Below, one piece after another: positions 46,492 through 55,448 of a DNA stretch of 64,000 nt. How positions within the stretch are numbered: the stretch's first letter is position 1; each line of letters opens with the position of its first letter. The translations under genes were made by a program, and so were the position numbers. The DNA is from Pseudomonas sp. (GTDB lineage: Bacteria > Pseudomonadota > Gammaproteobacteria > Pseudomonadales > Pseudomonadaceae), in NCBI GenBank assembly GCA_030699825.1, contig JAUYKV010000050.1, positions 1-64,000 on the forward strand. The letters run 5' to 3'. The notes under the pieces are model-generated. The model was not told the DNA's origin, did no database searches, and was given only the letters and a program-made list of their open reading frames with translations.

Positions 46492-46872
46492 TCAGCTGTC
46501 TTTGTCTGCTCCACACGCCACCAGTCTCCGGTGTATTTCCGGGCTAAGGCTTACCTCTTTGGGAATGAGTACGGCAACGGAAGTAAGGTCGGAAAGCAGG
46601 AGTACGACTTCGTGAAAGCTACCGTGATCTTCAACTGCCTCGAATGAAGCGTCTGGATCATAGGGACTTTCCAGCAGACTTCTGACCCCCTGGAAAAGCC
46701 CCTTGTCATGCGGGTCGTCACCTACACCCCAGACAGCAAACCAGCCAAGTTCATCGGGTTGCCATTGAGTGCCGTACTCCCGATGTAACTCCTGAAATTG
46801 CTGGTGTACCCATTGGCGCATTTGAGGATCAGGAATCTGCTCGCACGCATCAATCTGACGAATCAGTAGCAT
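46492..46872 (-). CDS. Island protein of unknown function (126 residues)
   Basis: Begins MLLIRQIDACEQIPDPQMRQ with GAGGAG 8 nt upstream and overlaps the end of the preceding gene by 23 bp. It is acidic, with a compact alpha/beta pattern (LGWFAVWGVGDDPHDKGLFQ, EVVLLLSDLTSVAVLIP). I do not recognise the family; it sits in a run of short genes next to an integrase, a common place for control proteins of integrative elements. Confidence 0.6.
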   Translation of the reverse strand: MLLIRQIDACEQIPDPQMRQWVHQQFQELHREYGTQWQPDELGWFAVWGVGDDPHDKGLFQGVRSLLESPYDPDASFEAVEDHGSFHEVVLLLSDLTSVAVLIPKEVSLSPEIHRRLVACGADKDS

Positions 46873-47380
46873 GGCTCTGCTCCTCAGCTTGGGCTGTTGT
46901 TGTTTTGGGCATTGCGGTGATCGGCTTTCCGTCCAGGCGAACCTGAGCGAGTTTGCCTTTGAGGGACTGGATGCTTTTACGCCAAGCAGCGGCATCGCCC
47001 ATTACCCGTAGCTTGGTCTCGTGCTTCTCATCACGTCCGAGCAGTTTTTCTTCCAGTAATACAGCGGCAAGGAACGGCGCATTATTGCTGGACTTGCCCA
47101 CGAAAGCTGGGCGGAACACCTTGCTGACGAAAGGCTCAGCCCGTTGTTGCAGTGGCTCCAGTATTTCGACGATAGCGTCCGCACTGATCCACTCGCGACT
47201 GAAATAGCCTTGGCTGCCGCTGTCTTGCAGTGCAACGTAGATCAGCTTCTTATCAGGGGAGAGGGCAACTTGGTAGGTGATCTCGCCATCTGCGCCAACG
47301 CTAAGTTTCGGTGCTTTGCCTTGCTTCACGACCAGAAGATCCAGCAGGGCCGGTTCGGCGGTGGTTTTGCTCTTGCTCAT
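46850..47380 (-). CDS. Island protein of unknown function (176 residues)
   Basis: Starts MSKSKTTAEPALLDLLVVKQ; GGAGA lies 6 nt before the ATG at 47380. The first half looks like a beta-rich domain (EITYQVALSPDKKLIYVALQ, GYFSREWISADAIVEIL). The second half is helical and charged, ending in a polar Thr/Gln/Ser tail. It overlaps the next gene by 23 bp. Proteins of this sort are common on integrative elements, but I cannot assign a function. Confidence 0.6.
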   Translation of the reverse strand: MSKSKTTAEPALLDLLVVKQGKAPKLSVGADGEITYQVALSPDKKLIYVALQDSGSQGYFSREWISADAIVEILEPLQQRAEPFVSKVFRPAFVGKSSNNAPFLAAVLLEEKLLGRDEKHETKLRVMGDAAAWRKSIQSLKGKLAQVRLDGKPITAMPKTTTAQAEEQSHATDSSD

Positions 47381-47395
47381 GTCGTTCTCCAAATG

Positions 47396-47421
47396 AAAAA
47401 GGCCACTGTCTGAGTGGCCTT
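47396..47421 (-). terminator. Hairpin between small island genes
   Basis: AAAGGCCACT pairs with AGTGGCCTTT around a 6-nt loop, with A residues on one flank (T on the minus strand). It may end the transcript of the 47443-47727 gene or attenuate reading into the next gene. Confidence 0.55.
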
Positions 47422-47442
47422 TGTGCTCCGCAGGGATGTGGT

Positions 47443-47727
47443 TCAGTACTCGTCAGGTAGCAGCATGGTTGTGCTTGATCGGTCAGCCTCGGTGATGATC
47501 CAGAACTTGGTTCCCCTCAGGTGGTAGCAGGAAAGAATTCTGGTCTCGTGATGGATGGCATGCTGGTTGGCATCAATGTCGTTGGAACAGAGGTCTCCGA
47601 AGTCGCCAGATTGATGACGTGAGAGGAAGTCTGCGGGGTCAATCATTTCAGTGTTGAACACCCTCAGCAGTGCGGGCGTTATGACCACATTGCCTAGTCT
47701 GAAAAGTGATGATTTTTTCGTGTCCAT
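47443..47727 (-). CDS. Plasmid/ICE-related small protein (94 residues)
   Basis: MDTKKSSLFRLGNVVITPAL, followed by a HQSGDFGDLC segment and ending WIITEADRSSTTMLLPDEY. I remember this pattern (LGxVVxTPgAL ... SGDWGDL ... WIITEADRS) as a small conserved protein of ICEs and genomic islands without known function. GGGA lies 6 nt upstream of the ATG at 47727. It forms its own small unit between two hairpins. Confidence 0.7.
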   Translation of the reverse strand: MDTKKSSLFRLGNVVITPALLRVFNTEMIDPADFLSRHQSGDFGDLCSNDIDANQHAIHHETRILSCYHLRGTKFWIITEADRSSTTMLLPDEY

Positions 47728-47741
47728 TAAGTATCCCAATG

Positions 47742-47777
47742 AAAAGGCCCCGAGATCGTCGAGATATCGGGGCCTTG
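47742..47777 (-). terminator. Terminator downstream of the 48-residue gene
   Basis: AAGGCCCCGA pairs with the sequence around TATCGGGGCCTT; the minus strand continues into a T-rich stretch. It separates the 47818-47964 gene from the 47443-47727 gene. Confidence 0.65.
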
Positions 47778-47817
47778 AGCAAGTTTAGTGATTGTTGCGT
47801 AGATTGGCGCAGCAAGA

Positions 47818-47964
47818 TTATTTAGCCGCCTTAACTGCCTCAGTTTCGCTACAAAACTCACAAAGCAGGTCATAAACACCAACCGCTACTTGAATTCGTG
47901 AATCAGGAACCTCTCGGAAAATATCTACAGCGCTGGATATCCAGGGCTTTTTGCAAACACACAT
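47818..47964 (-). CDS. Small cysteine-containing protein (48 residues)
   Basis: ATG at 47964 with AAGGAG 7 nt upstream; reads MCVCKKPWISSAVDIFREVP, ending LLCEFCSETEAVKAAK before TAA at 47818. A CxC near the start and a CxxC near the end could bind zinc. The good ribosome binding site, own terminator and position in the run of small island genes support it. The function is unknown. Confidence 0.6.
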   Translation of the reverse strand: MCVCKKPWISSAVDIFREVPDSRIQVAVGVYDLLCEFCSETEAVKAAK

Positions 47965-48190
47965 GGCGTTCTCCTTGAAATGCCCGATTTTAGTATTGGG
48001 GCATAAAGAGAATATTTTCCTGAAAAGCCTTCAGATACAGGTCGGGGAGTCCTTGGGTTGTTGGATGTTCAGTGTGTTTAGGGTTTTGAGTAATTCCCCC
48101 TGTGTTTCCTGGGTGGGATTTTATGTGCCTGATTTGGAGAACAGTATAATAGGGGACTTAATTCTGGGTCCTGGATTTTTGGAGGCTCTC

Positions 48191-48547
48191 ATGAGCTCAG
48201 TATTGTTTTTTTACGAGTTGGTTAATTCATTAGCGCGAGAAGAAGTAGATTTGATACGGCAGGAGAAGAGCATTGTTCGGTGTATTGCCCATGCCTTCCC
48301 AGAGTCGAAGGGGATAGTCGTGTTTCGTACGTTTTACGCGTTTTACTTGCCTTCGGATGTTGCAGAGGATTGTTCTGCAAGGCTTAGGCATCTTGGGCGG
48401 TCATTGGCTAATAAGATGCCTGGTTTGTGTCAGGAGGCTATGAGGCACTATGAGTCAAAAGACCATGCAGATAGCAATCAGTTGTTTCGAAGAGTAAAGG
48501 GGAAGAAGAGGCTTGCTATTTGTCGTGAGCAGTACAGCGAAGTCTAA
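48191..48547 (+). CDS. Unknown protein (118 residues)
   Basis: Plus-strand gene in low-G+C DNA. ATG 48191 is preceded by GGAGG with a 5-nt gap; the frame is open from 47951, but the longer form has no ribosome binding site and would start opposite the 48-residue gene. The product is helical and basic (SSVLFFYELVNSLAREEVDL, RHLGRSLANKMPGL). It is the only plus-strand gene in module C. No family is recognised. Confidence 0.5.
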   Translation: MSSVLFFYELVNSLAREEVDLIRQEKSIVRCIAHAFPESKGIVVFRTFYAFYLPSDVAEDCSARLRHLGRSLANKMPGLCQEAMRHYESKDHADSNQLFRRVKGKKRLAICREQYSEV

Positions 48548-48759
48548 ACTTTTGAAGCAACACTGTTTGAAATAGGGCAGCCCGTGAGTTTAAATTTCCA
48601 TGGGCTCTTCCTATGTTAAAAGTCTGTGGGTCTAGCGGTATGGCCGTGTAGGGGTAAGGGCTGCGTGTCTTAAGATGTACGCTTATATCGGTCCACGCAT
48701 ACGCAACACTGACCAGTTAGGGTGGTAAGTGTTTTTTCTTTGTATTATGATGATAAGGA

Positions 48760-49830
48760 TCATGATGTTTCGGGGGGGCTTGGTTGCGAACCAAGTATAC
48801 CTTGGATCAAGCTAAGAGCATGTGCTGCGATAAAAGGTGGAGGAAGTGCGTTTCCTATCATCAAGGCAATCGCTTCTTTACCATGAGATATATGGAATCG
48901 ATATTCACGAGGAAAACCTTGCAAAACAGCTGCTTCGCGTAAGGTGATCGTGCGATTATACGAAGGGTGTAAAAAGCGGCCTTTTGACGGGTTGAAGCAC
49001 CCGCTTGTGATTGTTGGTGCCACATCATCCCAAGACATTCGTCCATATACGTCAGAAAAGCCATTAGATCTCTTGTGGCATTCCAGCTTGAATTCCTCTG
49101 GCAAGTCTTTACGACTTCCGCCATTTTTTGGAATTAACTTAATCATTTCCATCACTTTGGGCGAGCGACGCTCTGGCATAGCGTGGAGTAAATCTTTCGT
49201 GTTAGATCGGGCCCCAATTCCAGCAAGGGCCTGACGCACAGTCACGCGTTCAGCTCGCTTCTCCGCTATCGTTGGGGTATGCACACGCGAAGCTAGCAAA
49301 ATCAGCCGCTTACGCCGTTGTGGAACACAGTAATCCGCAGCGTCGAGTACTTGAACTACATGTTTGTAGCCTAGATTGGATATCTCGTCGCAAAGAATCT
49401 GGAAGCGCACATCGTTCGCCAAAGCAGGAACATTCTCCATCATGATACTTTTTGGAAGCATCTCTTTGATAAAACGAAGAAAGTCGCTTACGAGGTCGTT
49501 TCTCGGGTCGTAAACCGACGCCCCTTTGTTCTTTGTACGAAGCCGAGAGAAGCCTTGACAAGGAGGGCAACCTGCAAGAAGGTCTAGCTCACCTCGCTGC
49601 AAACCAGAGTCTGCCAGTACCGTTGACACATCAAGCTTGCGGATATCTTCAGCGTATAATTTGACTCCTGGATGATTTAATGAGTAGGTCGCCTGGGCCT
49701 TGCTATCAACCTCGACTGCAGCTGCAACATGAAAACCTGCTTGCTGAAGGCCGACGCTAAGACCACCGCAGCCGCTGAATAGGTCGACAGCAGTCAGTTT
49801 CTGAACTGGAGTATTTATAGCTGGCATCAT
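48760..49830 (-). CDS. DNA (cytosine-5) methyltransferase
   Basis: A 356-residue m5C methyltransferase with motif I DLFSGCGG (residues 16-23), the catalytic PCQ of motif IV (GCPPCQGFS, Cys91), ENVP (132-135), QRRKRL (171-176) and GNALPPP at the C-terminal motif X. The target-recognition region (about 195-290) is short. No restriction endonuclease gene is recognisable beside it. It is the last gene of a minus-strand group with the OLD-type ATPase and the kinase/phosphorylase pair, so it may protect host DNA from one of these or be an unrelated solitary methylase. Confidence 0.92.
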   Translation of the reverse strand: MMPAINTPVQKLTAVDLFSGCGGLSVGLQQAGFHVAAAVEVDSKAQATYSLNHPGVKLYAEDIRKLDVSTVLADSGLQRGELDLLAGCPPCQGFSRLRTKNKGASVYDPRNDLVSDFLRFIKEMLPKSIMMENVPALANDVRFQILCDEISNLGYKHVVQVLDAADYCVPQRRKRLILLASRVHTPTIAEKRAERVTVRQALAGIGARSNTKDLLHAMPERRSPKVMEMIKLIPKNGGSRKDLPEEFKLECHKRSNGFSDVYGRMSWDDVAPTITSGCFNPSKGRFLHPSYNRTITLREAAVLQGFPREYRFHISHGKEAIALMIGNALPPPFIAAHALSLIQGILGSQPSPPETS

Positions 49831-49870
49831 TTTTCACACAATAGTTTACGCCGGGGTGGGGTCCGCACTT

Positions 49871-51637
49871 TTACTCAGGTGCGAGCAGCCAACGCTTCAG
49901 AATGGCTCGAATCGCGGCTAGATCTGCATTATTTTCCGGCAGTTTTTCCAGTAGGTATTTCACCACACCTAGAGCCCCTTCGGGTGTTTGACCAGCACCA
50001 ATTTTCTCGTAAAGCGCCTTCTTAAATTGATCAGAATTCACTAGTCCTTCCCTCTCCTGGCTCTCGAGTACCACTGCATCCGGGCATGGGTGAGGAAGAA
50101 AGGAAACGCGGGAGCGGACCCATCGCATGTACTGCAGCTGCTTCTGGATTTTGTCCTGAGCGTTACCGGCCTTATCATTTCCGCCGTTTAGCGCGAACGT
50201 TGGTTTGCACCCACACTCATCTCTAATGATTTTCTCGAGGTCGTTATGCTGCTTGAGAGGCAGACTGTCTGGATCAGTGAAGCAGTCCACCTTCTTCTGA
50301 TCGCCATCGAGCAATATGTAGCAATCTGTACCTGCACTGATATGGGTGGGTACCTGATTCGCCAAAATTCCCCGCGCCCCCCCTTGCGCCACCACAATCT
50401 CTAACACGCTTTGCTCTCCGGCATCAAGTCCCTCGGCAGCGCGCTCCACAACAGCCTGAGCTAGTCTGTCTTCGACATATACACGTTTTTTATTTGTCGC
50501 GGGCTTACCTAAACGGTTAAGCGCAATATAAGGCGAACATTCGTTTAGCACTCGGGACTTACCATTCCCGTTATCTTCGAACACCTTTATGGCTTTATGG
50601 GGAAGATCTTCTAGAAATTCGATGGAGTGGGTCGATACTACAACTTGTAGATGCTTTCTCTTAATTTCTCCGAGGAGAAATCGTAGCAATTCACGTTGCG
50701 CCCCTGGATGCAGAGATGTTTCCGGTTCGTCAAGCAGTACGAGAGCGTAGCGCGCTGCGCTTAGGACTTTAACGACTACACTGACAATCGCGACTTCGCC
50801 ACTGCCCGCAAAGGCTTCGGAATATTTGAAACCACGGTCAAATATAACACTGACATCGCCACCCTGCTGGTTTGGGTATAGAGAGTGGCGGATGTATTGT
50901 GCGGATTGATAGTTTCGCCCTAGTATTCTAGATGCGTGGGAAAGCTCCTCGGCACTTAGCGGGCGATTTTCAAACACGCGTTCCCTGCCACCTCCAACGC
51001 GCCAACTTGTTGCCTGGCGTTCCACTATGCTTTTCAGCTTTGTTGCGCCGGTACGCATTTCGGCATGTTTAGCTGCAAGCTGATTGGGGGTCTTCCCAAA
51101 GTTGAACGTCCGATCAAAAGCGCCGATAACGACTTTCATGTTCATGTAAACGATTTCACGTTCCACGGCATTCCATCGGTCTGCATCCTTCCTAGCGTAA
51201 GCCTTGGAGGGAATAGGTGCCATGGAGTCCCGCTTGGTAGCCTTAGTTGGTTCCCAATACTCATATTCACGTTTTTTACTGAAAACACGAGCCTTTCGTG
51301 TTTCCACCGCCCCCCCATATCCGTTATGCCAATGCCCATAGATGTACCTTGGCGGATCTAGGGCCTTGCTCTGGATTGGATCTAGTGCGGTCGAAAACCA
51401 GAATTTCGCAGTACTTTCTCCTTCGGGCATCCCGTGCAAGGCATGCAGTACTGAACTCTTTCCAATACCATTTGCCCCGACCAAAGCTGTGAATGGGAAG
51501 GGAAAGTCTATCCAGGCGTTTCGCTCAAGCCCTTTAAAATTAGGGAACCGCGCATGAGTGATGTAATGCAGGAGCGGCGCACCTGGCTTGAACTGTTCGA
51601 GCTCGCTCACCAGTTCCTTGATAGAGCGTACAGTCAT
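49871..51637 (-). CDS. OLD-type ATPase with TOPRIM domain
   Basis: A 588-residue protein. The SMC/ABC-like ATPase has Walker A GANGIGKS (residues 54-61), a long insertion, Walker B VLLDEPETSLHP (about 300-311) and the H-loop STHS (335-338). A TOPRIM region follows with the acidic residues Glu389 (YVEDRL) and the DGD pair (444-446), the metal-binding set of OLD-family nucleases. OLD proteins (P2 Old, GajA) cut phage or foreign DNA. No GajB-like UvrD partner is adjacent. It lies 40 bp upstream of the methyltransferase and 130 bp downstream of the kinase fusion. Confidence 0.8.
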   Translation of the reverse strand: MTVRSIKELVSELEQFKPGAPLLHYITHARFPNFKGLERNAWIDFPFPFTALVGANGIGKSSVLHALHGMPEGESTAKFWFSTALDPIQSKALDPPRYIYGHWHNGYGGAVETRKARVFSKKREYEYWEPTKATKRDSMAPIPSKAYARKDADRWNAVEREIVYMNMKVVIGAFDRTFNFGKTPNQLAAKHAEMRTGATKLKSIVERQATSWRVGGGRERVFENRPLSAEELSHASRILGRNYQSAQYIRHSLYPNQQGGDVSVIFDRGFKYSEAFAGSGEVAIVSVVVKVLSAARYALVLLDEPETSLHPGAQRELLRFLLGEIKRKHLQVVVSTHSIEFLEDLPHKAIKVFEDNGNGKSRVLNECSPYIALNRLGKPATNKKRVYVEDRLAQAVVERAAEGLDAGEQSVLEIVVAQGGARGILANQVPTHISAGTDCYILLDGDQKKVDCFTDPDSLPLKQHNDLEKIIRDECGCKPTFALNGGNDKAGNAQDKIQKQLQYMRWVRSRVSFLPHPCPDAVVLESQEREGLVNSDQFKKALYEKIGAGQTPEGALGVVKYLLEKLPENNADLAAIRAILKRWLLAPE

Positions 51638-51767
51638 CAGAGTGAGCCCTTATGTGAGAAGCGTGAGTCGCTCTCAAGTCGTGGTTTATTTTCCCAGGAT
51701 TCTCCTTGCGTGAGAGCTGAGCGACTACAGGAAAAGATAGGGACCTGCTCACTCGCACCCATATCCA

Positions 51768-54700
51768 TCACGCTCGCCCAACAGTGATGTCATAGATGCG
51801 GGCCTCACCTACCCCTTTTGAGAACCTTGCTTCGTCGAACTTTGCGGGACTCAAGTACCACGCCTGCGCAACTTTGCGCCGAGCGCTTAGCACGGCAGCC
51901 GCGACTGCCTGAATCTTAGACCCTGTGAGACCTAGTTCGACATTCGCGCCAGCCGAGCTGTAGATATCAAGGTACCGTGTGTCTAAGTATTCTACGATTT
52001 GCCCTAGATCTTGGCCTTCCACCCGCATGACCTTAGAGTTCTGGAAGTTCTGACAAACAAAATCGGCTGCATAGTTCGCTACTCTAGCTCGAGGCTCGTC
52101 CCCTACAGGAGCGATAACCTCTACATAGTCGAACTCGCGCCTGTCTAATAACGACGACAAACGCTCATGCTTTGCTGATGCGAATGCCAAGAGGGCTCTG
52201 CTGCGCGAAAGATCGACCTCTTCATCGAGGAGCATCACATCAGTGTATGGCCCCTCTTCACCCTTGAGTACTTGTCCGAGACTTTCTAAAAAGGCAATCG
52301 GGTTGTCTGCCTGTTCCGCCGAGAAGAGATGTTGCAGGTCCTCTTGTAGCGGATGGTGCTGCTCGGCAGACATGTGACATACCAGTACTCGTCCCTTTTC
52401 CTTCAGTTCACGCTGAATCAACGAGAAGATGATGGATTTGGGCAGGCCAGAAACGTCGACCAGTGCCAGCCCTTGAATCTGTGGCAAAGACTTCAATGCC
52501 TTCGCGTATGGGAGCTCAGACACCTCTCGTCCCGCATCTTTCCATGCCGAGCGGATAGCCTCTGCACGCTCGGAAAAGTCATATCGCACTGCATGCACGG
52601 TCCCCGACTTTACGTGATCTGCAAGGAGTCGGTTCGATGCCAGTGTACGGTCTTCAAAACCAAGTCCCGTTAACACGCCATCGATGGGCAGAGTAGCAAG
52701 ATTCTCAACAGGAACTTGGCTGATGAGCACATCGATGCTTTTCGCAATTGTGCTTACCGGCTGCGAGGGGTCAGCAGCCATTTCAAGCTCAACGCCTTCA
52801 TTGAAAAGGCTGGTTTGAAAATTCGTCTCCTTTACTTGCTGTAGAGGTGCTGGCGAAGGTAGTTGAATCTCTTCGCCTTCACTCGCGACGCCACTCTCGA
52901 CTTCCCCTTTGATCTGATTCCTGAGGAGAATGTCTTTGTCTGGTTTTCCCAGCCACTCGCCCAAGTCTTCGCCAGAGAGCTCAAACCTGTCTCTATCCGC
53001 AAGGCCGATGAACGCGGCTAAACCATAGATCTTTCGATAGCTCAGCTTGAACTGCTGCATTGGGTTCGAGTCTTTGGTTTTTGAGCGTGGGGCACCTCCA
53101 GCATAGACAAAAACTCCCGCGTCGATGAGCTCGCGGAGCTGGTCGATCTGCTGCTTGAGACTTTCCTGATCTTCTGTAGTAACTCTGACGTAAATCGATG
53201 AGTACTGTCTCAGTCTCGGCGCAGGCTGGTTATTCTTCACTCCCTCTCGATAGGATCGAGTCAAAAGATCGTGCGCGGCCTGAGCGAAGGCAAGAGCATG
53301 GTTTTTGTAATAGCCTCCACGCCGATTCAGGTCATACAGCCTGCGAGAGCTGATCGCCTGGAAGCAATCGGCTTGTATTGCCTCTGAAATCGGGATGGTC
53401 ATGCGGCTTCGGTTCGCAGAGGCGCGCTTGATTATTTCCTCATATAGCTTGATTACGTCCCCTATATCGCCGACGCAAACACTGGTCAGGCATGAAAGGC
53501 CGCGATAAGCCTGCTTTTTCTCTTTCGATGTCGAACTAGAGGATGCAATCTCCTTGGCCACTTGTTCGAGTGGTACGTCACCGAGCAGGTTCCTAGGGCT
53601 GTATTTGGGGTGTGATATGTGGAAGTTAGCGCGTTGCTGGAGAATTTTCTCGACGAAATTTTCTCCCTTGCCTTTTCCGGACGAGTTGATCGTTTCGTAA
53701 ACATCTGCTCCGAGATCGAACACCGCCAAATCACGATCCACCCTGATCGGATGAATTCGTCCCGGAGACTGGAGACCGAGCTCGATCGTTTGCCATTCAG
53801 ACGTGAATTTAAATGCACAAGTCGGGCTTTGGAACAGCAGCGCCGAAAGTATTTCATCTATACGATCGAGTTCGAGGTAGCGCGTCGATACATCGTCGAG
53901 CAAGAAGAATACTGAGGAGTCAGCCGTGATAGTTGTGCAGTTCCTGAATTGCTCTGCTAGGTGCTGAAAAACATCAGCGGGGGCCTGCTTGACCGAAAAT
54001 TCGGTGCTGCCTCGCGATGTAAGGACGGCTATTCTTTCTAGGCGACGATCAAGATCATCAACTGACGAGGCGTTCTTTAATATGTCTCCACCCTCAAGGT
54101 AGCCCGCCACGGCAGTAGCCAGCGTCGAGTGTGCGTTAGGGAGTACAAGCTGCGCATCCAGATCCCGAATATGCAACAACGCCCTTGCTGCCTGAAGCGA
54201 GTAGTACACAAAAAGCCGCGTTAGGCGGTGCTCAAGGTTCGCAGTGGATTGTCGAATATCCAGCAATCGTTGCGCCGATACGAAGAGCCCAACGAATCCG
54301 TCGAGGCGAATTCTGTCGATCGCATTCTTCGGTGTCTCATTTTCGCCCACTGCGGCACGGGCATGAATGTCTAGCGCCCGAAGCAGCATCGTTTTGCCGC
54401 AACCTCGCATTCCAGTGATGATCTGAGGTCCCGGCTTAGTGACCTCAGACAACCATCTACCCTCTGGGTCAACAAGGAGCCTTGGCACATCCCAGGACAC
54501 AAGAGTCTGCGCGTTGTAGTTATCCGCAAACCCTTTTAGCCTGAATGGTGCGTTCCATGGCCGCCAAGGTTGTGCAGCACGGTAGTAGGCATCTTCGATT
54601 TGTGTGATCAAATCGTTGGGGTTCGGTTGGCGTACGTTCTGAGCGTCAGAGATCAATCCGTGGACGATGCCCTGTAGCGCCAGAGCTGCGCGGAAGTCGC

Positions 54701-55448
54701 GATCGTCAAGCTCAGATGGTTTCGACAACAAACTGTCGAGCAGAGCGTCGACATGCGTTGCGATGAATAACAAGTCACCGTGCCGATCCTTGCTGCTCTT
54801 GCTTTCATCCGAAATGCTTCCAAGGTCGATGGCCTTGACCCTAATCGAATCGTCGATTGCATTCTGACGGCGAGCCTGCGGCGAGAGCTTCTCGACGATC
54901 AAGTTCTCCGCATGGAGATCATTATGGTTGAGTTCGTTACTCTCGAACTCTGCCCGGATTCGAAGAAGGTCAATTGCAATTTGACAGATGGTTGCGGCAC
55001 TTGGAGCCATCGATCCATCAATGTAATCTCGCAAGAGTTCGCCGTTGACAAAATCAAGCACGGTGACATGACAGTGCACCGTTGTCTCATCCTCAAATAT
55101 TACATCCTCGTCGAAACGATCAGTAATACCCACCACGTGCTCTGCTGCCTCGGCAAGGCGGGCATGCAGCTGCGTCTCCTCATCGAAGGAGGTCTTGCTA
55201 AAGAAGGTGTAGAACTCGACCGGTGCAATCTTGAGGACAAATTTCTTTTTGAACGGCCCGCGTTCCGCCACATATGCAGCGCCATAGAAACCTCTACCTA
55301 GGTCGCGAATGACGTCGAAGTCACCGATACGTTTCGGTCGACTTGTAAGGACGAAGCCGTATGAGCGACCGCATGACGGACACGGCTGGTCAAGAGTTTT
55401 TTCCGTATAGTCTTTGGCCGGGCAGAAGAAGCAGCAGTACTTACTCAT
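51768..55448 (-). CDS. Zinc ribbon-protein kinase-P-loop ATPase fusion
   Basis: A 1226-residue cytosolic protein. Residues 6-26 hold two Cys pairs (CFFC, CPSC) of a zinc ribbon. A Ser/Thr-kinase-like domain follows (about 44-290): glycine loop LGRGFYGAAYV (50-60), VLK Lys73, catalytic loop NHNDLHAENLIV (Asp177, Asn182) and DLG in place of DFG (208-210). Next is a P-loop ATPase with Walker A GMRGCGKT (346-353) and Walker B FFLLDDV (514-520), of the STAND/ORC-like kind. A linker leads to a C-terminal Rossmann-like region (about 960-1226) with DVSGLPKSI and a TGSK motif (1175-1178). The ATG overlaps the end of the phosphorylase-like gene by 8 bp. The architecture suggests a sensor/effector of phage defence; the target is unknown. 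Confidence 0.75.
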   Translation of the reverse strand: MSKYCCFFCPAKDYTEKTLDQPCPSCGRSYGFVLTSRPKRIGDFDVIRDLGRGFYGAAYVAERGPFKKKFVLKIAPVEFYTFFSKTSFDEETQLHARLAEAAEHVVGITDRFDEDVIFEDETTVHCHVTVLDFVNGELLRDYIDGSMAPSAATICQIAIDLLRIRAEFESNELNHNDLHAENLIVEKLSPQARRQNAIDDSIRVKAIDLGSISDESKSSKDRHGDLLFIATHVDALLDSLLSKPSELDDRDFRAALALQGIVHGLISDAQNVRQPNPNDLITQIEDAYYRAAQPWRPWNAPFRLKGFADNYNAQTLVSWDVPRLLVDPEGRWLSEVTKPGPQIITGMRGCGKTMLLRALDIHARAAVGENETPKNAIDRIRLDGFVGLFVSAQRLLDIRQSTANLEHRLTRLFVYYSLQAARALLHIRDLDAQLVLPNAHSTLATAVAGYLEGGDILKNASSVDDLDRRLERIAVLTSRGSTEFSVKQAPADVFQHLAEQFRNCTTITADSSVFFLLDDVSTRYLELDRIDEILSALLFQSPTCAFKFTSEWQTIELGLQSPGRIHPIRVDRDLAVFDLGADVYETINSSGKGKGENFVEKILQQRANFHISHPKYSPRNLLGDVPLEQVAKEIASSSSTSKEKKQAYRGLSCLTSVCVGDIGDVIKLYEEIIKRASANRSRMTIPISEAIQADCFQAISSRRLYDLNRRGGYYKNHALAFAQAAHDLLTRSYREGVKNNQPAPRLRQYSSIYVRVTTEDQESLKQQIDQLRELIDAGVFVYAGGAPRSKTKDSNPMQQFKLSYRKIYGLAAFIGLADRDRFELSGEDLGEWLGKPDKDILLRNQIKGEVESGVASEGEEIQLPSPAPLQQVKETNFQTSLFNEGVELEMAADPSQPVSTIAKSIDVLISQVPVENLATLPIDGVLTGLGFEDRTLASNRLLADHVKSGTVHAVRYDFSERAEAIRSAWKDAGREVSELPYAKALKSLPQIQGLALVDVSGLPKSIIFSLIQRELKEKGRVLVCHMSAEQHHPLQEDLQHLFSAEQADNPIAFLESLGQVLKGEEGPYTDVMLLDEEVDLSRSRALLAFASAKHERLSSLLDRREFDYVEVIAPVGDEPRARVANYAADFVCQNFQNSKVMRVEGQDLGQIVEYLDTRYLDIYSSAGANVELGLTGSKIQAVAAAVLSARRKVAQAWYLSPAKFDEARFSKGVGEARIYDITVGRA

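Noticed and set aside
49871..51637. Gabija system (GajA)
   Set aside because: The ATPase-TOPRIM protein fits the OLD class, but no UvrD-like GajB gene is adjacent.
51768..55448. BREX type 2 / PglW kinase system
   Set aside because: A kinase domain is present, but PglX, PglZ, BrxC-type and other BREX genes are absent.
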